A DNA stretch of 64,000 bases from an uncultured Bacteroidales bacterium (GCA_905233895.1 CAJOFL010000016.1:1-64000); one strand, 5' to 3'. Numbered from the stretch's first letter, positions 41,601 to 51,232 are shown. Numbers and translations are program-made. The notes: generated by a model from the sequence alone, not told the origin.

Positions 41601-41928
41601 TTTGCCAGTCTTGCATATTTGGCATTGTTCCCACTTCGAGGATGGCGGCATTTTTTGCGTAGAACTGGATGGCGAGGCTGTCTGAAAAGTCGGCTCCGAT
41701 ATAGGGCAGTACGAGGTAGGAGTCACACAGGCGGGTTGAGAACCTGAATGAGTGGGCATAGACAGCTGCTTGCTGCAATATACTGCCCCCGTCGGTATGG
41801 TGAACCACCCAACCCGAAGGCCATACCTGGTTGTTGAAATCGTAGCAAATGTCAACTTGTGCTGCTCCCTGCATGGGTGCAATGAGCAGGGATAGTGCGA
41901 CAAGCATCCATTTGACCCAACTATTCAT
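38635..41928 (-). CDS. Large T9SS type B (gliding-motility C-terminal domain) secreted protein
   Basis: 1097 residues with a signal peptide (MNSWVKWMLVALSLLIAPMQ). A MAM-like N-terminal region (to 170) and a DUF-type β domain come first. A lectin-like segment follows (RLGNWQTGAQAEAMEYNIDV … WKDWTIVGINLSDYHGQSVR). A PKD domain comes next (WPEADFSYTVTRENCRFRVD … GTYTVMLIAS), then several CDTI-type repeats. The type B sorting domain has FPNLVTPNGDNTNDFWKVVN … LWIYNQWGAEVFHVSN … DGTYYYRF. The C-terminal 800 residues are paralogous to the giant gene just upstream, 11 bases away, implying an operon that arose by duplication. Probably a surface adhesin or motility-associated protein; no enzyme motif seen. 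Confidence 0.86.
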   Translation of the reverse strand: MNSWVKWMLVALSLLIAPMQGAAQVDICYDFNNQVWPSGWVVHHTDGGSILQQAAVYAHSFRFSTRLCDSYLVLPYIGADFSDSLAIQFYAKNAAILEVGTMPNMQDWQSFSPISEFEDYGDNWHRYIVDLSSANPSHRHICFHVKKSSTDCYIDNLSISSSLGFAGNFRIEHAVCDISANLNNSWAWSIYNGECNGDTVHLAWDTYANQPFSITVTTNLEDTLYNNPSQTGNSLDLYLPPGYYNFRWSGFSGAANACIMTDTESVIVTVSNIPCDSTPCVNLASLFSNKCTPYYGTYAKPYQHVGYITTSNNPQDPTSRHLICHNTPMTDPIVAASGSHLYIVPPGESYSIRLGNWQTGAQAEAMEYNIDVDTTDFDMLILKYAAVMQDPDHDSSSQPRFRIEMLDADGKLIEPAACNSYDFVSSSELGWRSFIWVGTTVLWKDWTIVGINLSDYHGQSVRLRLTTYDCSAGAHFGYAYYNISCAKKTLQFSFCSESDSNIISAPEGFNYRWYRDDNNATISTERTARIPVDGHYYYCDMGFIGDPTCSVTLNVLSRLVWPEADFSYTVTRENCRFRVDFQDHSHHVGDTVTTCESVRWNFGPHGTSTLRYPTVYYYDTGTYTVMLIASMPGGDCNDTAFATLHLTLPFDTIDTAICENQSLLLYDSLYSTAGIYTLHQNCDTIQLLKLILLDTAIIDTMATTCEHLNYRGEWFLTDTVCDFTYTNMAGCDSIHRLHLTINPKHETTDSIIVCPNQPWRFMENGMTPPCSFDTMLHNQFGCDSLVHVTLTPRDTGYRLYPIYRLDSAVWHPADTILFGCAPDTLFLRDTTPSSMTWLWTLTANDDTLTSTTNEAMLPLPTYAETASFQLIAQSAIDGCMDTVGYPIYIFRTPLAEFDWQYTGGPGINPPIERPEVQFTNRSEPIDSLDYLWRIPTQAGSLDYYTTTEVNPFYHWGQPGDYMQGDYEVQLIAYWFQTAADTTIQHTCIDTAFHPVTITNDYLQFPNLVTPNGDNTNDFWKVVNLVEYSNYPINELWIYNQWGAEVFHVSNIRTDADFWYPNITNSPDGTYYYRFLAQGPYGVVKHTGIIEVLRELKK

Positions 41929-41939
41929 GCCGTTGTGTT

Positions 41940-42960
41940 TTATTTTCTCAGCACTTCAATAATGCCGTTTTGTTTCACAATACCGTAGGGGCCACGGGCC
42001 GAAAAGCGGAAGTAGTAGGTGCCGTCGGGGCTGTTGGTGGCGTTGGGATCCCAGAAGTCGCTATCTTCGTGGATGTCGCGCACGTGGTAGACTTCGACAC
42101 CCCACTGGTTGAAGATCCAGAGTTCATTGGTTGGGAAGTTTCCAAACTCGACAAGGTTCACCACTTTCCAGATGTCGTTGTTGCCGTCGCCGTTGGGAGT
42201 GACGAGGTTGGGGAACTGGAGGAAGTCGTTGGTGATTGTGACAGTATGCGTGGTGGTGTCGGTACAGACGTGGTGGATGGTTGTATCGGTGGCGGTCTGG
42301 AACCAGTACGCAATGAGTTGTACGTCATAATCGCCTTCCATGTTGTCGCCGTCTTGGCCCCAGTGGTAGAAGGGATTGACTTCGGAGGTCGTGTCGTAGT
42401 CTAAGGAGCCAGCCTGCGGCGGTATGCGCCAGAGGTAGGTGAGCGAGTCGAATGGCGAGGAGGTGTTATGGAAAGTAACCTCGGGATTGTCGAGAGCCGG
42501 TACAGGCGGGTTCCAGTCAAACTCGGCATTGGGTGTGCGGAAGATATAGACCGGCTGGCTTATGGTGTCGATACAGGTAACTCCGTCGATGGCCGAAGTG
42601 ACGGCTACGCTTAGCAGTGTCGTGGGTGCAATGAGCATTGAGTCGAATTCGATGCTCCAGTTTTTGTTGTAGGAGGTGAGTACGGTATCGTAGACAGAAG
42701 CTGTCCATGTCCATGCGGTGGCACCGCGAGTTGAGTCACTAAGGTAGAGGGTGTCTGGTGCACAGCCGAAGACAATGGTGTCGAACGGGAGCCAGGTGCT
42801 TCCGTCGAAGCTGTAGATTGGCTCGAGGCGGAAGGTGGTGTCGCGCGGGATGAGTACCACATGCACCATGCTGTCGCAGCCGAAAACGGAGAGGTGAGGG
42901 ATGCAGAAAGGGTTATGAACTGTGTGTCCTGGCGCGAAGCTAGCAATAATGGAACACTTA
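41940..42960 (-). CDS. C-terminal part of the giant T9SS type B protein (after frameshift)
   Basis: Carries the missing end of the protein encoded at 42611-51052: VFGCDSMVHVVLIPRDTTFR, a PKD-like region (NAEFDWNPPVPALDNPEVTF), and the type B sorting domain. That domain has FPNLVTPNGDGNNDIWKVVN … LWIFNQWGVEVYHVRD … DGTYYFRFSARG, ending IIEVLRK. It is closely similar to the C-terminus of the gene at 38635-41928. The open frame runs to 43109 but is not protein-like upstream of about 42960, and no signal peptide is present. It is therefore read as the second piece of one gene of about 3037 residues. Confidence 0.78.
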
Positions 42961-45900
42961 GTGTGTCGGCAACGTCGTAGGTGGGATTGACAGTGAGGGT
43001 TAGAGTTAGGGTGCTGTCGGCACCATGTGATGTGGCAAGCACGGTGTCGAGAGTGGCGGCTTGGGTGAAGGTCAGTCCTTCCCAGGTTAGCGGCAACAGG
43101 TCGTCGCATACGGTGCTGTCAAGCAGGGTCTGCCGATTCCAGTAGACTAAGAGGGAATAGCCGATGGTGCTGTCGCAACCCACCGCGTTGGGAATGACGG
43201 CTGCGGTGTCTAGAGTCCGTATTTCAGAGTTCAAGGGTATAAGATGCTCGGCAGTAAGGGTGAGTCCGTTCCAGTTCCAAGGCAGTTGGTTCTGTACGAG
43301 GGTGTCGCCGTCGGTGGAGGTACTGTTGAGTAGCAGGTGCAGTTGCATGGTGACCACCGAGTCGGCCCCTTGAGAGCTGATAAGGGTGGCTTGTTGCGTT
43401 ATGAGTTGGTTGGCAGCTGGGTTGGAGGTGTTGAATGTCACCCCGTTCCATACAAGCGGTAGCATGCCTTCGCAAACTGTGCTGTCGACCAAGGTGTCGC
43501 TATTGAGGTAGACGGTCAGAGCGAAGACTATGGTACTGTCACAGCCCGCGGCATTGGTGGTGTGGTATACGCAACCGGAGGTGTCGCCGGTGAAACTGAG
43601 TCCGTTCCACGGATAGGGTAATTGGTTCTCGACGATGTAGTGGTGTATGGCGGTGTCGGTGGAATGGCGGAGTGTGAGGCCAAGTGTTACGGTACTATCG
43701 CACAATACGGAGTTTTGCAACAGCCGCTGCATGGTGGTGTCGACGGTCGAAGTGACACCGTACCAGGTAAACTGGTCGCACTCGTTGGCCAAGGTGTCGG
43801 TGTGCGATGTGGGTCTCACGTCGAGCAGCAAGGTGTGAATACTGTCGCAGAAGCCCGAGGCGTCGAGGTGGACGTTGATGTGAGTTCCTTGGTCGGTGTA
43901 AGCGCTGTCGAAGAAGGTATAGCTCTGGTTGTCGCATATCGAGGCGCTGACGGTGTCGATAGTGGTGCCGTTGCCGGTATCGCTGACGGAGAGCCAGAGA
44001 TGGTAACTGCTGTCGCAGCCGAAAATACTCTGCACATCGTAGTCATAGCGGGCGCTTTCGGTGCCGGGGCCGAACACGGTGTCGGCATAGCTGAAGGGCA
44101 GCATGGGCGAGCAGATGCGCAGGGTGTCCATGTGGCGGTAGATTGGGTTGATATGCAGGTTATGGCTTGCCACTGGCGAGCATCCGTAGACGTCGGTGGT
44201 TACCAGAGTGTAGAGGTTTTCGCCAACGGTGTAGTTGTCGGGAGAGAGGGGCAGTATCCATTCGCCGCCCACTGACTGCCATTCGCCGCTTGAGGCTGGC
44301 ACGACATCGTGCAGGTGCAAGGTATCGAGTATGCCGTAGCATAGTGTGTCGGGGCCAGTGATGGAGGCGTGTGTGGGGAAGTCAATTACAAGTGGCCAGA
44401 GGAGGGTGTCCTTGCAGGCGTCGCCAGCAATACCGCTCACAAGCATGACGGTGTAGGTACCGGGTTGAGTATAGACCGTCGAGGCGTGGTACGTGGTGGC
44501 GGTCTGGCCGTTGCCGAAATTCCAGAAGGCGCTTTCGCACTCCTCGCCGGGAATTGGGGTGACGCCATCGGCACTTACGGTACTGGTGTTGGTGAAATTG
44601 ACGTGGAACTGGCAGCCGCTTATGGTCATTGATGTGTCGGCTGCTGCCATGGGGAAGCGGGTGCCACCATAGGCGCTGAGGGTGAAACTGCAGTTGGCGT
44701 TGTCCAACTTGGTGAGGTCGCAGTAGAAGGTTATGTCCTCGGCACCGCGGGTGATGCTTTGCGCTGTGGAGATGGTGGCGTTCGACTGGCTAGTGTACCA
44801 GCGGTAGTTGAAGCCAGATGGGGCGGTGAAGGTGTTACTCTCGATAGCGCCGCAGGCGGTTGTTGCAAATGCTTTGCGCATACATTCGAGGGTGAAGTAG
44901 GCGTAGCCGTAGTGAGAACCTTCGTTACAATCGAAGGTGGTCAGTCGGATGTAGACCTGCTGGTCGGCGTAGGCGGAGAGGTCGATGCCGACAGCAGTCC
45001 AGTCTTTCCACAGCACACTGTTGGGAGCCACGTTCCAACCCAGCGATGCGTCGGCTATGAAGTCGGCCGAGGTGCAGTTGGGGTCGATGGCGTTGAACGA
45101 GGAATCGAGCACTTCGATACGGAACCGAGGCTGGTCCTCGACGGCGTGTAACGGGTCTTGCAGCACTGCTGCATAGCGCAGGAGGATGAGTTGGAAGTCG
45201 TTGGTGTCGACCGTTAGACTGTAGATAACGCCTTCGGCCTCGGGTGCGTAGCTGTTGGTTCCCCAGTTGCCCAAACGGAGGCTGGTGGTCTGTCCTTCAG
45301 GCACGGCGCGCAGCAGGCCGCCAGTGCGCGGGTCGCGGTAGGCGGTGTCGTAGCATACTGTGTGGCGGCTCTCTTCGCTGGCGATGCCATAATCAATGGC
45401 ACCGGCCACGGCATAGGGGTTGTTGTAGGTTCCGCTGAAGAAGGTGGCCTGGGGAGAATAGAGGTCGGTTGGGTTGATGCAGCCGCCGCCTTCCGACGTT
45501 GCCACAATGGTGGCGCTGTCGATATAGGCCGAAGTGCAGTAGGTTCCGGTGTCGCTGCAGTCGGCACTGAATCGGATGGTATAGGGGTTCAGCGGGTTGA
45601 GTCCGCTGACAACGGTGGGCGAAGAGGTGGGATGCAGCGTCTGCACCACCGTGCCGCCAGATTCGATGTTGATAGTTATTGAGGGAGTTCCCGCTTGATG
45701 CCATTCGACAGTGAACTCAGTGGGGTTCACATTGCTCAAGCGCATGTCGCTGGCAGCGCAGGGGGTCATATGCAGGTCGTCGACGTAGATGCTGCGGCCC
45801 GCCGCCGAGGTGGTACTGCGAGCCCTCAGTCCGATGTAGTGTGCGTCGAGAGGCGCGCCTTCGAGAATCACGATATGACGCTGCCACACTCCTGAATGCC

Positions 45901-48900
45901 GGTTGGTGAGGGTGCGTATGGTGTGGAATGATGAAAGGTCAACGGGGTTGGTCATAGCTCCAACCTCGATATAATCACTGGGGTCGGTGGCATAGGTCCA
46001 GACAGTCAGGGCCACGGTATTGAGGGTGTCGGTTGCTATGTCGCCTGTGACCACATAGGACTGCGAGGCGATGGGCATGGCCAGGCTGTGACTGCCGCTG
46101 GCAGAGTAGGTGTTGACTGTTTGTATCCCGCTGTTATGGCGCGTCCACGAGGGGGGCAGGTTGCCGAGTGTGACATCCTCGAAGTCGATGCACGACGGAA
46201 CATCGAGCGGTGTGCCGAGAGTGGTGACTTCCTGTATCGGACGGCAGGTGCCGTTGGCGGTACTGTCGCAGCGGAAGTAGAAATCGTATTTCGTGTCGCC
46301 GGGCAGTGTGAGTGTGGTGGGCACGGTGTCGATGTAGGTGATGGTGTAGTCGCTGTAGCCCTGCCGGTTGTAGATGGCGTAGAAACCGCCTATGCCTGAG
46401 GGATTGTCGATTTGTACGGTATTCCAGCGTACCAGTTTGGCAGTGGCGCCAGTGGCGTAGCAACTGTCTATGCAGAAGTCAGCTATGTAGCTGTAGTCGT
46501 AGCAATATGACGGGCAGTAGGCCGGATTATAGCGGAAAGCCACCCAGCGGCCATTGCCGGTGTAGTTGCCAAGGTTGAGTTGATAATCAATCCAACTGGT
46601 GTCGTTAGACTGGTAGTAGACAGTCTCGACGGGAGTGAAGGTGGTGGTGTCGAAGGCATCGGTCATCACGCCCACTTCGAACATCTGTGTGTCTGTGGCC
46701 GACGAGGCCAGTGAGAATTTTATGTTGAGTTTGTAGAGTGAATCCACTACCATCTCAGGCAACACGATTACCTGATTGTGGCTTGAACTGCGCGGACCAT
46801 AGAACATAGTGCAGCTCTTTCCCTTCATGTTGGTGTAACTGTAGGTGTTGTAGTTCCTGAAATGGGAGAAATATGTTTCACTGGTCCAGCACCAGGGGAG
46901 GTTGTTGGTGTAGCTCAACTGATACGAGGTGTTTTCGTTGCGGCAGGCGTTGCCCAGCGAGTCGTCCACCTGTTGGATGTAGACATAGCCCGGATTCCAG
47001 TCTTGAGAGAGGTCGAAGAGATAGTAGGTGCTGTCAACGAATATGATACTGTCGAATCCGTAATCGTGCCAGGCATGCACATAATAGTTGCCATGGCTGT
47101 TGATGAATTCCAGTTTGCCTGCCGCCGGACGGCGCACGGTCATCGGCGAGTAGGGGTGGATAAACAGCCGGTATACGTCGAATTCGTTGCTGTTGTCGCG
47201 TATGGCTATGCGCTGGCCAGCATGTCCGCTGAGGTCGACTTGCGGGTAGAAGTAGCTGCTGCCATACGGGGCGCTCCAGAGGCTGAGGAACGACGAGGTG
47301 TCACTTTCGTTGGTGAGCACTCCAATCTCGAGGTGGTAGTTGACGTTGCTCGAGCTGTTGCGCCACATATAGCCTTCGAGGGTGGCTACTGTCGCGTTGG
47401 TGTCGAGTTTCGGTAGCAGCAGGAATGACTGGGTGAAGTGGTTGTAGTACCATACGCCGCTTGAGGCGTCGTAGCGGTAGGCGGTAGGCGAGGGGCTTAT
47501 GAACTCCCAGGCGTTGGCGTCTTCAAGCGGTGTTCCGTTCTGGAAGTCGATGCAGTAAGGTACAGTCAGATAGTTGTCGGTATGCAGGACTTTGTGTGGA
47601 CGGCAGGTCTCGTCGTCGTAGGCGCACTGCCAAGAAAAGTCGTATTCCCAGCCGGGCATCAGTCCGTTGACGGTATATGACGGAACGTTGATGAGGAACA
47701 TGCGCTCGCTGCCGGTGGTGTCGGCCACGAAGAGGTAGTAGAGTGGCGAGGGATTGTCGGTGGTGCATATGGCGGTATTGCCATCGATGGTGATGTCAAT
47801 ATGCTGGCAGAGGCTGACGCCGATATGGTCAAGCATTATGGTGTCGCCCGCGGTGTTGACGCGCAAACCCACAAGCAGTGTGTCGGAAGGCATATCGGGC
47901 AGGCGGAGGGTATATCGCACGGTGTCGCCGGCAGTTACAGTGACGGTGTCGAAGGGGAGGAATGTGTTGAAGAGGGTATCGGCGTAGCCGAGTTCCATCG
48001 AGCCGTGGCCCACGGCCAGGAAACTGAGGGTGCGGCCGCTGATATTGCCGTATTGCGGCATACAGAGGTTGGCGCCGACGGAGCCGTAGAGGTGGAGGTA
48101 GCCGGTGTCGATGGAATGGCTTAGCGGGTTGGTGGATGTCCATCCGTAGGGCAGTTCGTAGGAGAGTTCATGGTTGAAGGAATGGCAGTAACTGACTCCC
48201 ATGGCGGCACCGCAAGAGGTGACGAAGTAGGTGGCGTAGGAGGGGCAGACAGAGGTGTCGGGCGGGATGAGAGGACGCACGTAGACCTTGTATTCGGTGC
48301 AGTGGGAGAGGCCTGTGAAGCGGGCGGTATCTGAAGCGCCTATGGTGTCGATGCCGACAAGGAGGTCAATCTCGTTGCGCAGGGTAACCTCGAATACGGT
48401 GTCTGTGGCTGTGTAAGGGGTGACCACAATGGAGGCGCTGCTGCTGTCGACCATGACCACTGAGGCGTTGAGGTAAGCGGCATGGGTAATCTGCACCTCG
48501 TCGATATAGACAGAGAAGTTGAGGTATTCGTTGTTGTGGTAGTAAGCCATGTAGATGCGGCCGTCGAAGGTGCTGTCGCCTGCAGGGAGCGGTACCACGT
48601 AGTGCTGGCGGATGCCATAGCCGGCCAGCTGGATGGTGTCGAAAATGCGCAGTTCGGGATCGCCATATGAGGTCTTGAGGTAGAAGTTGCCGAGCAGGAT
48701 TTCGCCCGATGGGGCCATGTTGGTGGCGTAGAAGGAGAGGACACTTCCGCTGTCGAGCGGCACGTCGGGTATTACCGCGGCCGAGTAGTAGTTGTTGGAA
48801 AAACCGTAGGATGCCATGCGGAGAGCCATGCCGGCGCCCCAGTAATATGGGTGCTCCACTGTGTTGGGGCTATTGTCGTAGTTGTAGTAGCGAGTCCAGT

Positions 48901-51052
48901 GGCCGTAACCCCAGTCATCCCAGTAGTAGATGTCTGAGAAGTCGTGGCAGAAAGGCTGCGGGTTGTCGGCATAGGCGGTGTTGGTACGGATGCGCGAGTC
49001 GGAACAGCCGCTGCCGCTGCAGGGGCGGCTGACGATGAAATCGTAGCCGTAGTTGCTCATCTGGAGGCCGTCGATGGTGAGTCGGCGCTGGCCCACGAAG
49101 GTGCGCACGGTTCCGGTGCCCTGCTCGAAGCCTTGGGGGCCGTATTCAACCAAGATGGTGTCGTTCGGGCCGTTGGAGGCCACGCCGAGCACGATGGAAG
49201 TTCCGCGACGGTGGACTACACGCAGGCTGTCGACCAGACAGTCGCCTATCTCCATACGGTGGATGTAATAGTAGAGGTCGCCGTGGCGCAGAGCTACGAA
49301 AGTGGCGGTGGAGGTGTCGGGAATGGTGGCAAAGAGGTAGCGGGTCTGGAAGTAGTCGGTGTAGCAGGAGGCGAGGGGGGTGAAGGAGGCGGTGTCGTTG
49401 CGGCTGCGCATGAGTCCGAGGGTGACGTTGGCGTAGTAGCCGTCGAGACGGACGGCGACCTGCTTGCCGGCCAGACCGTTGAATTCGGGGCTTATCACGT
49501 AGCAGGGGCGCTGGTTGCCCAAGGTGTTGACGTCGATGTGATCGCCGCTTATCGAGGCGGTTGCGTTGACCAGGGTGAGCGAGTTGAGCATTGCGTTGTT
49601 GCTGTACCATCCGATGCACCAGTGGTCGACGGTGATGGCGCTGTCGGCGGTGACGGCATGTAGGGTGACCGAGGTGCCGCACTGGGTAGAGAGGATGACG
49701 GTGTAGTTGGTCGAAGCGTTGAGTCCTGTGAGGGTGATGGGCGAGGTGGCGGAGGTGATGGTCTGGATATCGCCGTTGTTTCCGGCCGAGCGAAGGTGGA
49801 GGGTGACGTCGGCGGCGCCGTAGGTTGTCCAGGACACGGTCATGGCGTCGCTCTCGACGTCGGAGATTGCGGCCGTGGTGATGCCGCAGGCGTTGATGCC
49901 GATGTCGTCGATATAGATACGGCGGTTGGGTCCGCCCTGCATCGACTGGAGCATGTAGAAGGCGAGGCTGCGTCCGGTGGCTATGGTGCGGCTGGGCAGG
50001 GCGACATTCTGCCATGAGGCGTCGACATAGACGGTGTCGGTCGGGATGAAGTCGTAGAGGGTGGTGTAACTGCTGTCAAGGTTGCAGGTGCCGACCACAA
50101 GGCAGGTGCTGTTGTGCGAGGCTCGGGCATTGAATTGGATGAATCCCGACGCTCCTAGGTCGAGTCTTGGGCCGAGGGCAAGTCCAAAGTGGCCGCCCGT
50201 GTAGTTGTTGCCGCAACTCAGCATGAGGCTCTGGCTGCCGGAGGTGGAGTAGTTGTTCACCACTCGCGGCTGGGTATACTCGTCGTCGAAGTTGCTCAGC
50301 ACCGTCCAGCATATGGGCACGGTGTCGAGGGGCATATCCTCGAAATTCTCCGTCCAAGGCATGTGTACCGTGTCGCAGGTGGTGCGGAACATGGCGACGG
50401 CGCGGCAGCAGATGGATGTCTCGCTGCTGGCCATGACGGTGACGTTATGCTGTGAGGCGGGGTTGAGGCCGGTGAGGAGGTGAGTGGTGGAGTTGGCGGT
50501 AGTGGTGTCGCCGTCGCAGATGACGGTGAAGGGTCCTGCGGGGTTGGTGGCGTTCCAGTTGAGGGTGGCCGAGGTGGTGCCGATGCCGGTGACGCTGAGG
50601 TTGCTGACGCTGTTGGCGCAGCCTGAGCTTCCGCTCACAGTCCAAGTCAGCAGGAATCCATCGTAGGTTACCGAGTAGTCGGTGTGGAAAGTTATGGTAA
50701 GGGTGCCGGTCGAGGTGGAGTAGTTGCAGTTGCCGGTGCCGGTCAGCTGTGTGCTCGAGGTGCCGTCGTCGAGGGTCAGACGGTCGTAGCCGCTCTCCAA
50801 GGAATAATTGCCTTGCAGGGTGAGGAGGATGCCGGCATCCCAGGTGAGCACCACCGAGCCGTCGAAGTAGTTGGAATACGAGCCGTTGGTGCCGCCGTCG
50901 TCCACTATACCGTCCACCGAGCCGTCGCAGGCCGAGATGTTGACAGTGGCGCCATTGACAAACCGTGCGTAGTTCTGTGCTTCGGCACGGGCGGGCATAA
51001 GGCATGTGAGTACAAGTGCCAGAAATGCTATGAGGAGTCTGTATCGGGTCAT
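42611..51052 (-). CDS. Giant T9SS-type surface protein, N-terminal piece of a frameshifted gene
   Basis: 2813 residues from ATG 51052 with a signal peptide (MTRYRLLIAFLALVLTCLMP … AEAQ). A CUB-like domain (VNISACDGSVDGIVDDGG … CNYSTSTGTLTITFHTD) is followed by many alternating FN3-like and MAM/choice-of-anchor-J-like modules. A lectin-like module comes later (RLGNWGTNSYAPEAEGVIYS), then a PKD domain (CQFHVNFTNTSTVSADGVTP). CDSTI/CDS-type short repeats finish it (QLPYPWNGLSFTGDTSGCVY and similar). After DVADTLSVPLLLAS the frame turns into non-protein-like sequence, and the real ending lies in the next frame (41940-42960). 41940-51052 is 9113 bases, so one base is missing or two are extra. It would be among the longest proteins of such genomes, probably a SprB-like adhesin. 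Confidence 0.8.
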   Translation of the reverse strand: MTRYRLLIAFLALVLTCLMPARAEAQNYARFVNGATVNISACDGSVDGIVDDGGTNGSYSNYFDGSVVLTWDAGILLTLQGNYSLESGYDRLTLDDGTSSTQLTGTGNCNYSTSTGTLTITFHTDYSVTYDGFLLTWTVSGSSGCANSVSNLSVTGIGTTSATLNWNATNPAGPFTVICDGDTTTANSTTHLLTGLNPASQHNVTVMASSETSICCRAVAMFRTTCDTVHMPWTENFEDMPLDTVPICWTVLSNFDDEYTQPRVVNNYSTSGSQSLMLSCGNNYTGGHFGLALGPRLDLGASGFIQFNARASHNSTCLVVGTCNLDSSYTTLYDFIPTDTVYVDASWQNVALPSRTIATGRSLAFYMLQSMQGGPNRRIYIDDIGINACGITTAAISDVESDAMTVSWTTYGAADVTLHLRSAGNNGDIQTITSATSPITLTGLNASTNYTVILSTQCGTSVTLHAVTADSAITVDHWCIGWYSNNAMLNSLTLVNATASISGDHIDVNTLGNQRPCYVISPEFNGLAGKQVAVRLDGYYANVTLGLMRSRNDTASFTPLASCYTDYFQTRYLFATIPDTSTATFVALRHGDLYYYIHRMEIGDCLVDSLRVVHRRGTSIVLGVASNGPNDTILVEYGPQGFEQGTGTVRTFVGQRRLTIDGLQMSNYGYDFIVSRPCSGSGCSDSRIRTNTAYADNPQPFCHDFSDIYYWDDWGYGHWTRYYNYDNSPNTVEHPYYWGAGMALRMASYGFSNNYYSAAVIPDVPLDSGSVLSFYATNMAPSGEILLGNFYLKTSYGDPELRIFDTIQLAGYGIRQHYVVPLPAGDSTFDGRIYMAYYHNNEYLNFSVYIDEVQITHAAYLNASVVMVDSSSASIVVTPYTATDTVFEVTLRNEIDLLVGIDTIGASDTARFTGLSHCTEYKVYVRPLIPPDTSVCPSYATYFVTSCGAAMGVSYCHSFNHELSYELPYGWTSTNPLSHSIDTGYLHLYGSVGANLCMPQYGNISGRTLSFLAVGHGSMELGYADTLFNTFLPFDTVTVTAGDTVRYTLRLPDMPSDTLLVGLRVNTAGDTIMLDHIGVSLCQHIDITIDGNTAICTTDNPSPLYYLFVADTTGSERMFLINVPSYTVNGLMPGWEYDFSWQCAYDDETCRPHKVLHTDNYLTVPYCIDFQNGTPLEDANAWEFISPSPTAYRYDASSGVWYYNHFTQSFLLLPKLDTNATVATLEGYMWRNSSSNVNYHLEIGVLTNESDTSSFLSLWSAPYGSSYFYPQVDLSGHAGQRIAIRDNSNEFDVYRLFIHPYSPMTVRRPAAGKLEFINSHGNYYVHAWHDYGFDSIIFVDSTYYLFDLSQDWNPGYVYIQQVDDSLGNACRNENTSYQLSYTNNLPWCWTSETYFSHFRNYNTYSYTNMKGKSCTMFYGPRSSSHNQVIVLPEMVVDSLYKLNIKFSLASSATDTQMFEVGVMTDAFDTTTFTPVETVYYQSNDTSWIDYQLNLGNYTGNGRWVAFRYNPAYCPSYCYDYSYIADFCIDSCYATGATAKLVRWNTVQIDNPSGIGGFYAIYNRQGYSDYTITYIDTVPTTLTLPGDTKYDFYFRCDSTANGTCRPIQEVTTLGTPLDVPSCIDFEDVTLGNLPPSWTRHNSGIQTVNTYSASGSHSLAMPIASQSYVVTGDIATDTLNTVALTVWTYATDPSDYIEVGAMTNPVDLSSFHTIRTLTNRHSGVWQRHIVILEGAPLDAHYIGLRARSTTSAAGRSIYVDDLHMTPCAASDMRLSNVNPTEFTVEWHQAGTPSITINIESGGTVVQTLHPTSSPTVVSGLNPLNPYTIRFSADCSDTGTYCTSAYIDSATIVATSEGGGCINPTDLYSPQATFFSGTYNNPYAVAGAIDYGIASEESRHTVCYDTAYRDPRTGGLLRAVPEGQTTSLRLGNWGTNSYAPEAEGVIYSLTVDTNDFQLILLRYAAVLQDPLHAVEDQPRFRIEVLDSSFNAIDPNCTSADFIADASLGWNVAPNSVLWKDWTAVGIDLSAYADQQVYIRLTTFDCNEGSHYGYAYFTLECMRKAFATTACGAIESNTFTAPSGFNYRWYTSQSNATISTAQSITRGAEDITFYCDLTKLDNANCSFTLSAYGGTRFPMAAADTSMTISGCQFHVNFTNTSTVSADGVTPIPGEECESAFWNFGNGQTATTYHASTVYTQPGTYTVMLVSGIAGDACKDTLLWPLVIDFPTHASITGPDTLCYGILDTLHLHDVVPASSGEWQSVGGEWILPLSPDNYTVGENLYTLVTTDVYGCSPVASHNLHINPIYRHMDTLRICSPMLPFSYADTVFGPGTESARYDYDVQSIFGCDSSYHLWLSVSDTGNGTTIDTVSASICDNQSYTFFDSAYTDQGTHINVHLDASGFCDSIHTLLLDVRPTSHTDTLANECDQFTWYGVTSTVDTTMQRLLQNSVLCDSTVTLGLTLRHSTDTAIHHYIVENQLPYPWNGLSFTGDTSGCVYHTTNAAGCDSTIVFALTVYLNSDTLVDSTVCEGMLPLVWNGVTFNTSNPAANQLITQQATLISSQGADSVVTMQLHLLLNSTSTDGDTLVQNQLPWNWNGLTLTAEHLIPLNSEIRTLDTAAVIPNAVGCDSTIGYSLLVYWNRQTLLDSTVCDDLLPLTWEGLTFTQAATLDTVLATSHGADSTLTLTLTVNPTYDVADTLSVPLLLASRQDTQFITLSASLTSPFSAATAWCMWYSSRATPPSASSQSTASTEAPGSRSTPLSSAVHQTPSTLVTQLAVPPHGHGQLLSTIPYSPPTTKTGASNSTQCSLHPRHC

Positions 51053-51084
51053 CGTTTGATTGGTTTGTTTCAGTTTTTTACTAT

Positions 51085-51108
51085 GTTGTCGTTATATAAT
51101 ATGACAAC
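51085..51108 (-). other. Imperfect palindrome in the leader of the giant gene
   Basis: GTTGTC and GACAAC arms flank GTTATATAATAT. It sits 32 bases upstream of the ATG in the transcribed leader, and could be a hairpin or a protein-binding dyad. Confidence 0.4.
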
Positions 51109-51162
51109 AACACACAGATAGCCAAGCAGTTGCCCTTGGCATCGGTATGGGATGTCATAGTG

Positions 51163-51170
51163 CAAATATA
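51163..51170 (-). promoter_or_regulatory. -7 box of the giant T9SS operon promoter
   Basis: TATATTTG on the minus strand matches TAnnTTTG. A good -33 TTG is not evident. Leader of about 105 bases. Confidence 0.5.
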
Positions 51171-51232
51171 CACTTTTTTTTGGATTTTCACCAGTCGGTC
51201 ATTTTTTATCGCCAAAAGGGGTAGTATAGGGT

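Noticed and set aside
42611-43109. Two separate genes at the overlap of the giant frame and the following frame
   Set aside because: The second frame lacks a start region and signal peptide, and the paralog downstream shows both parts joined in one protein, so a frameshift explains it better.
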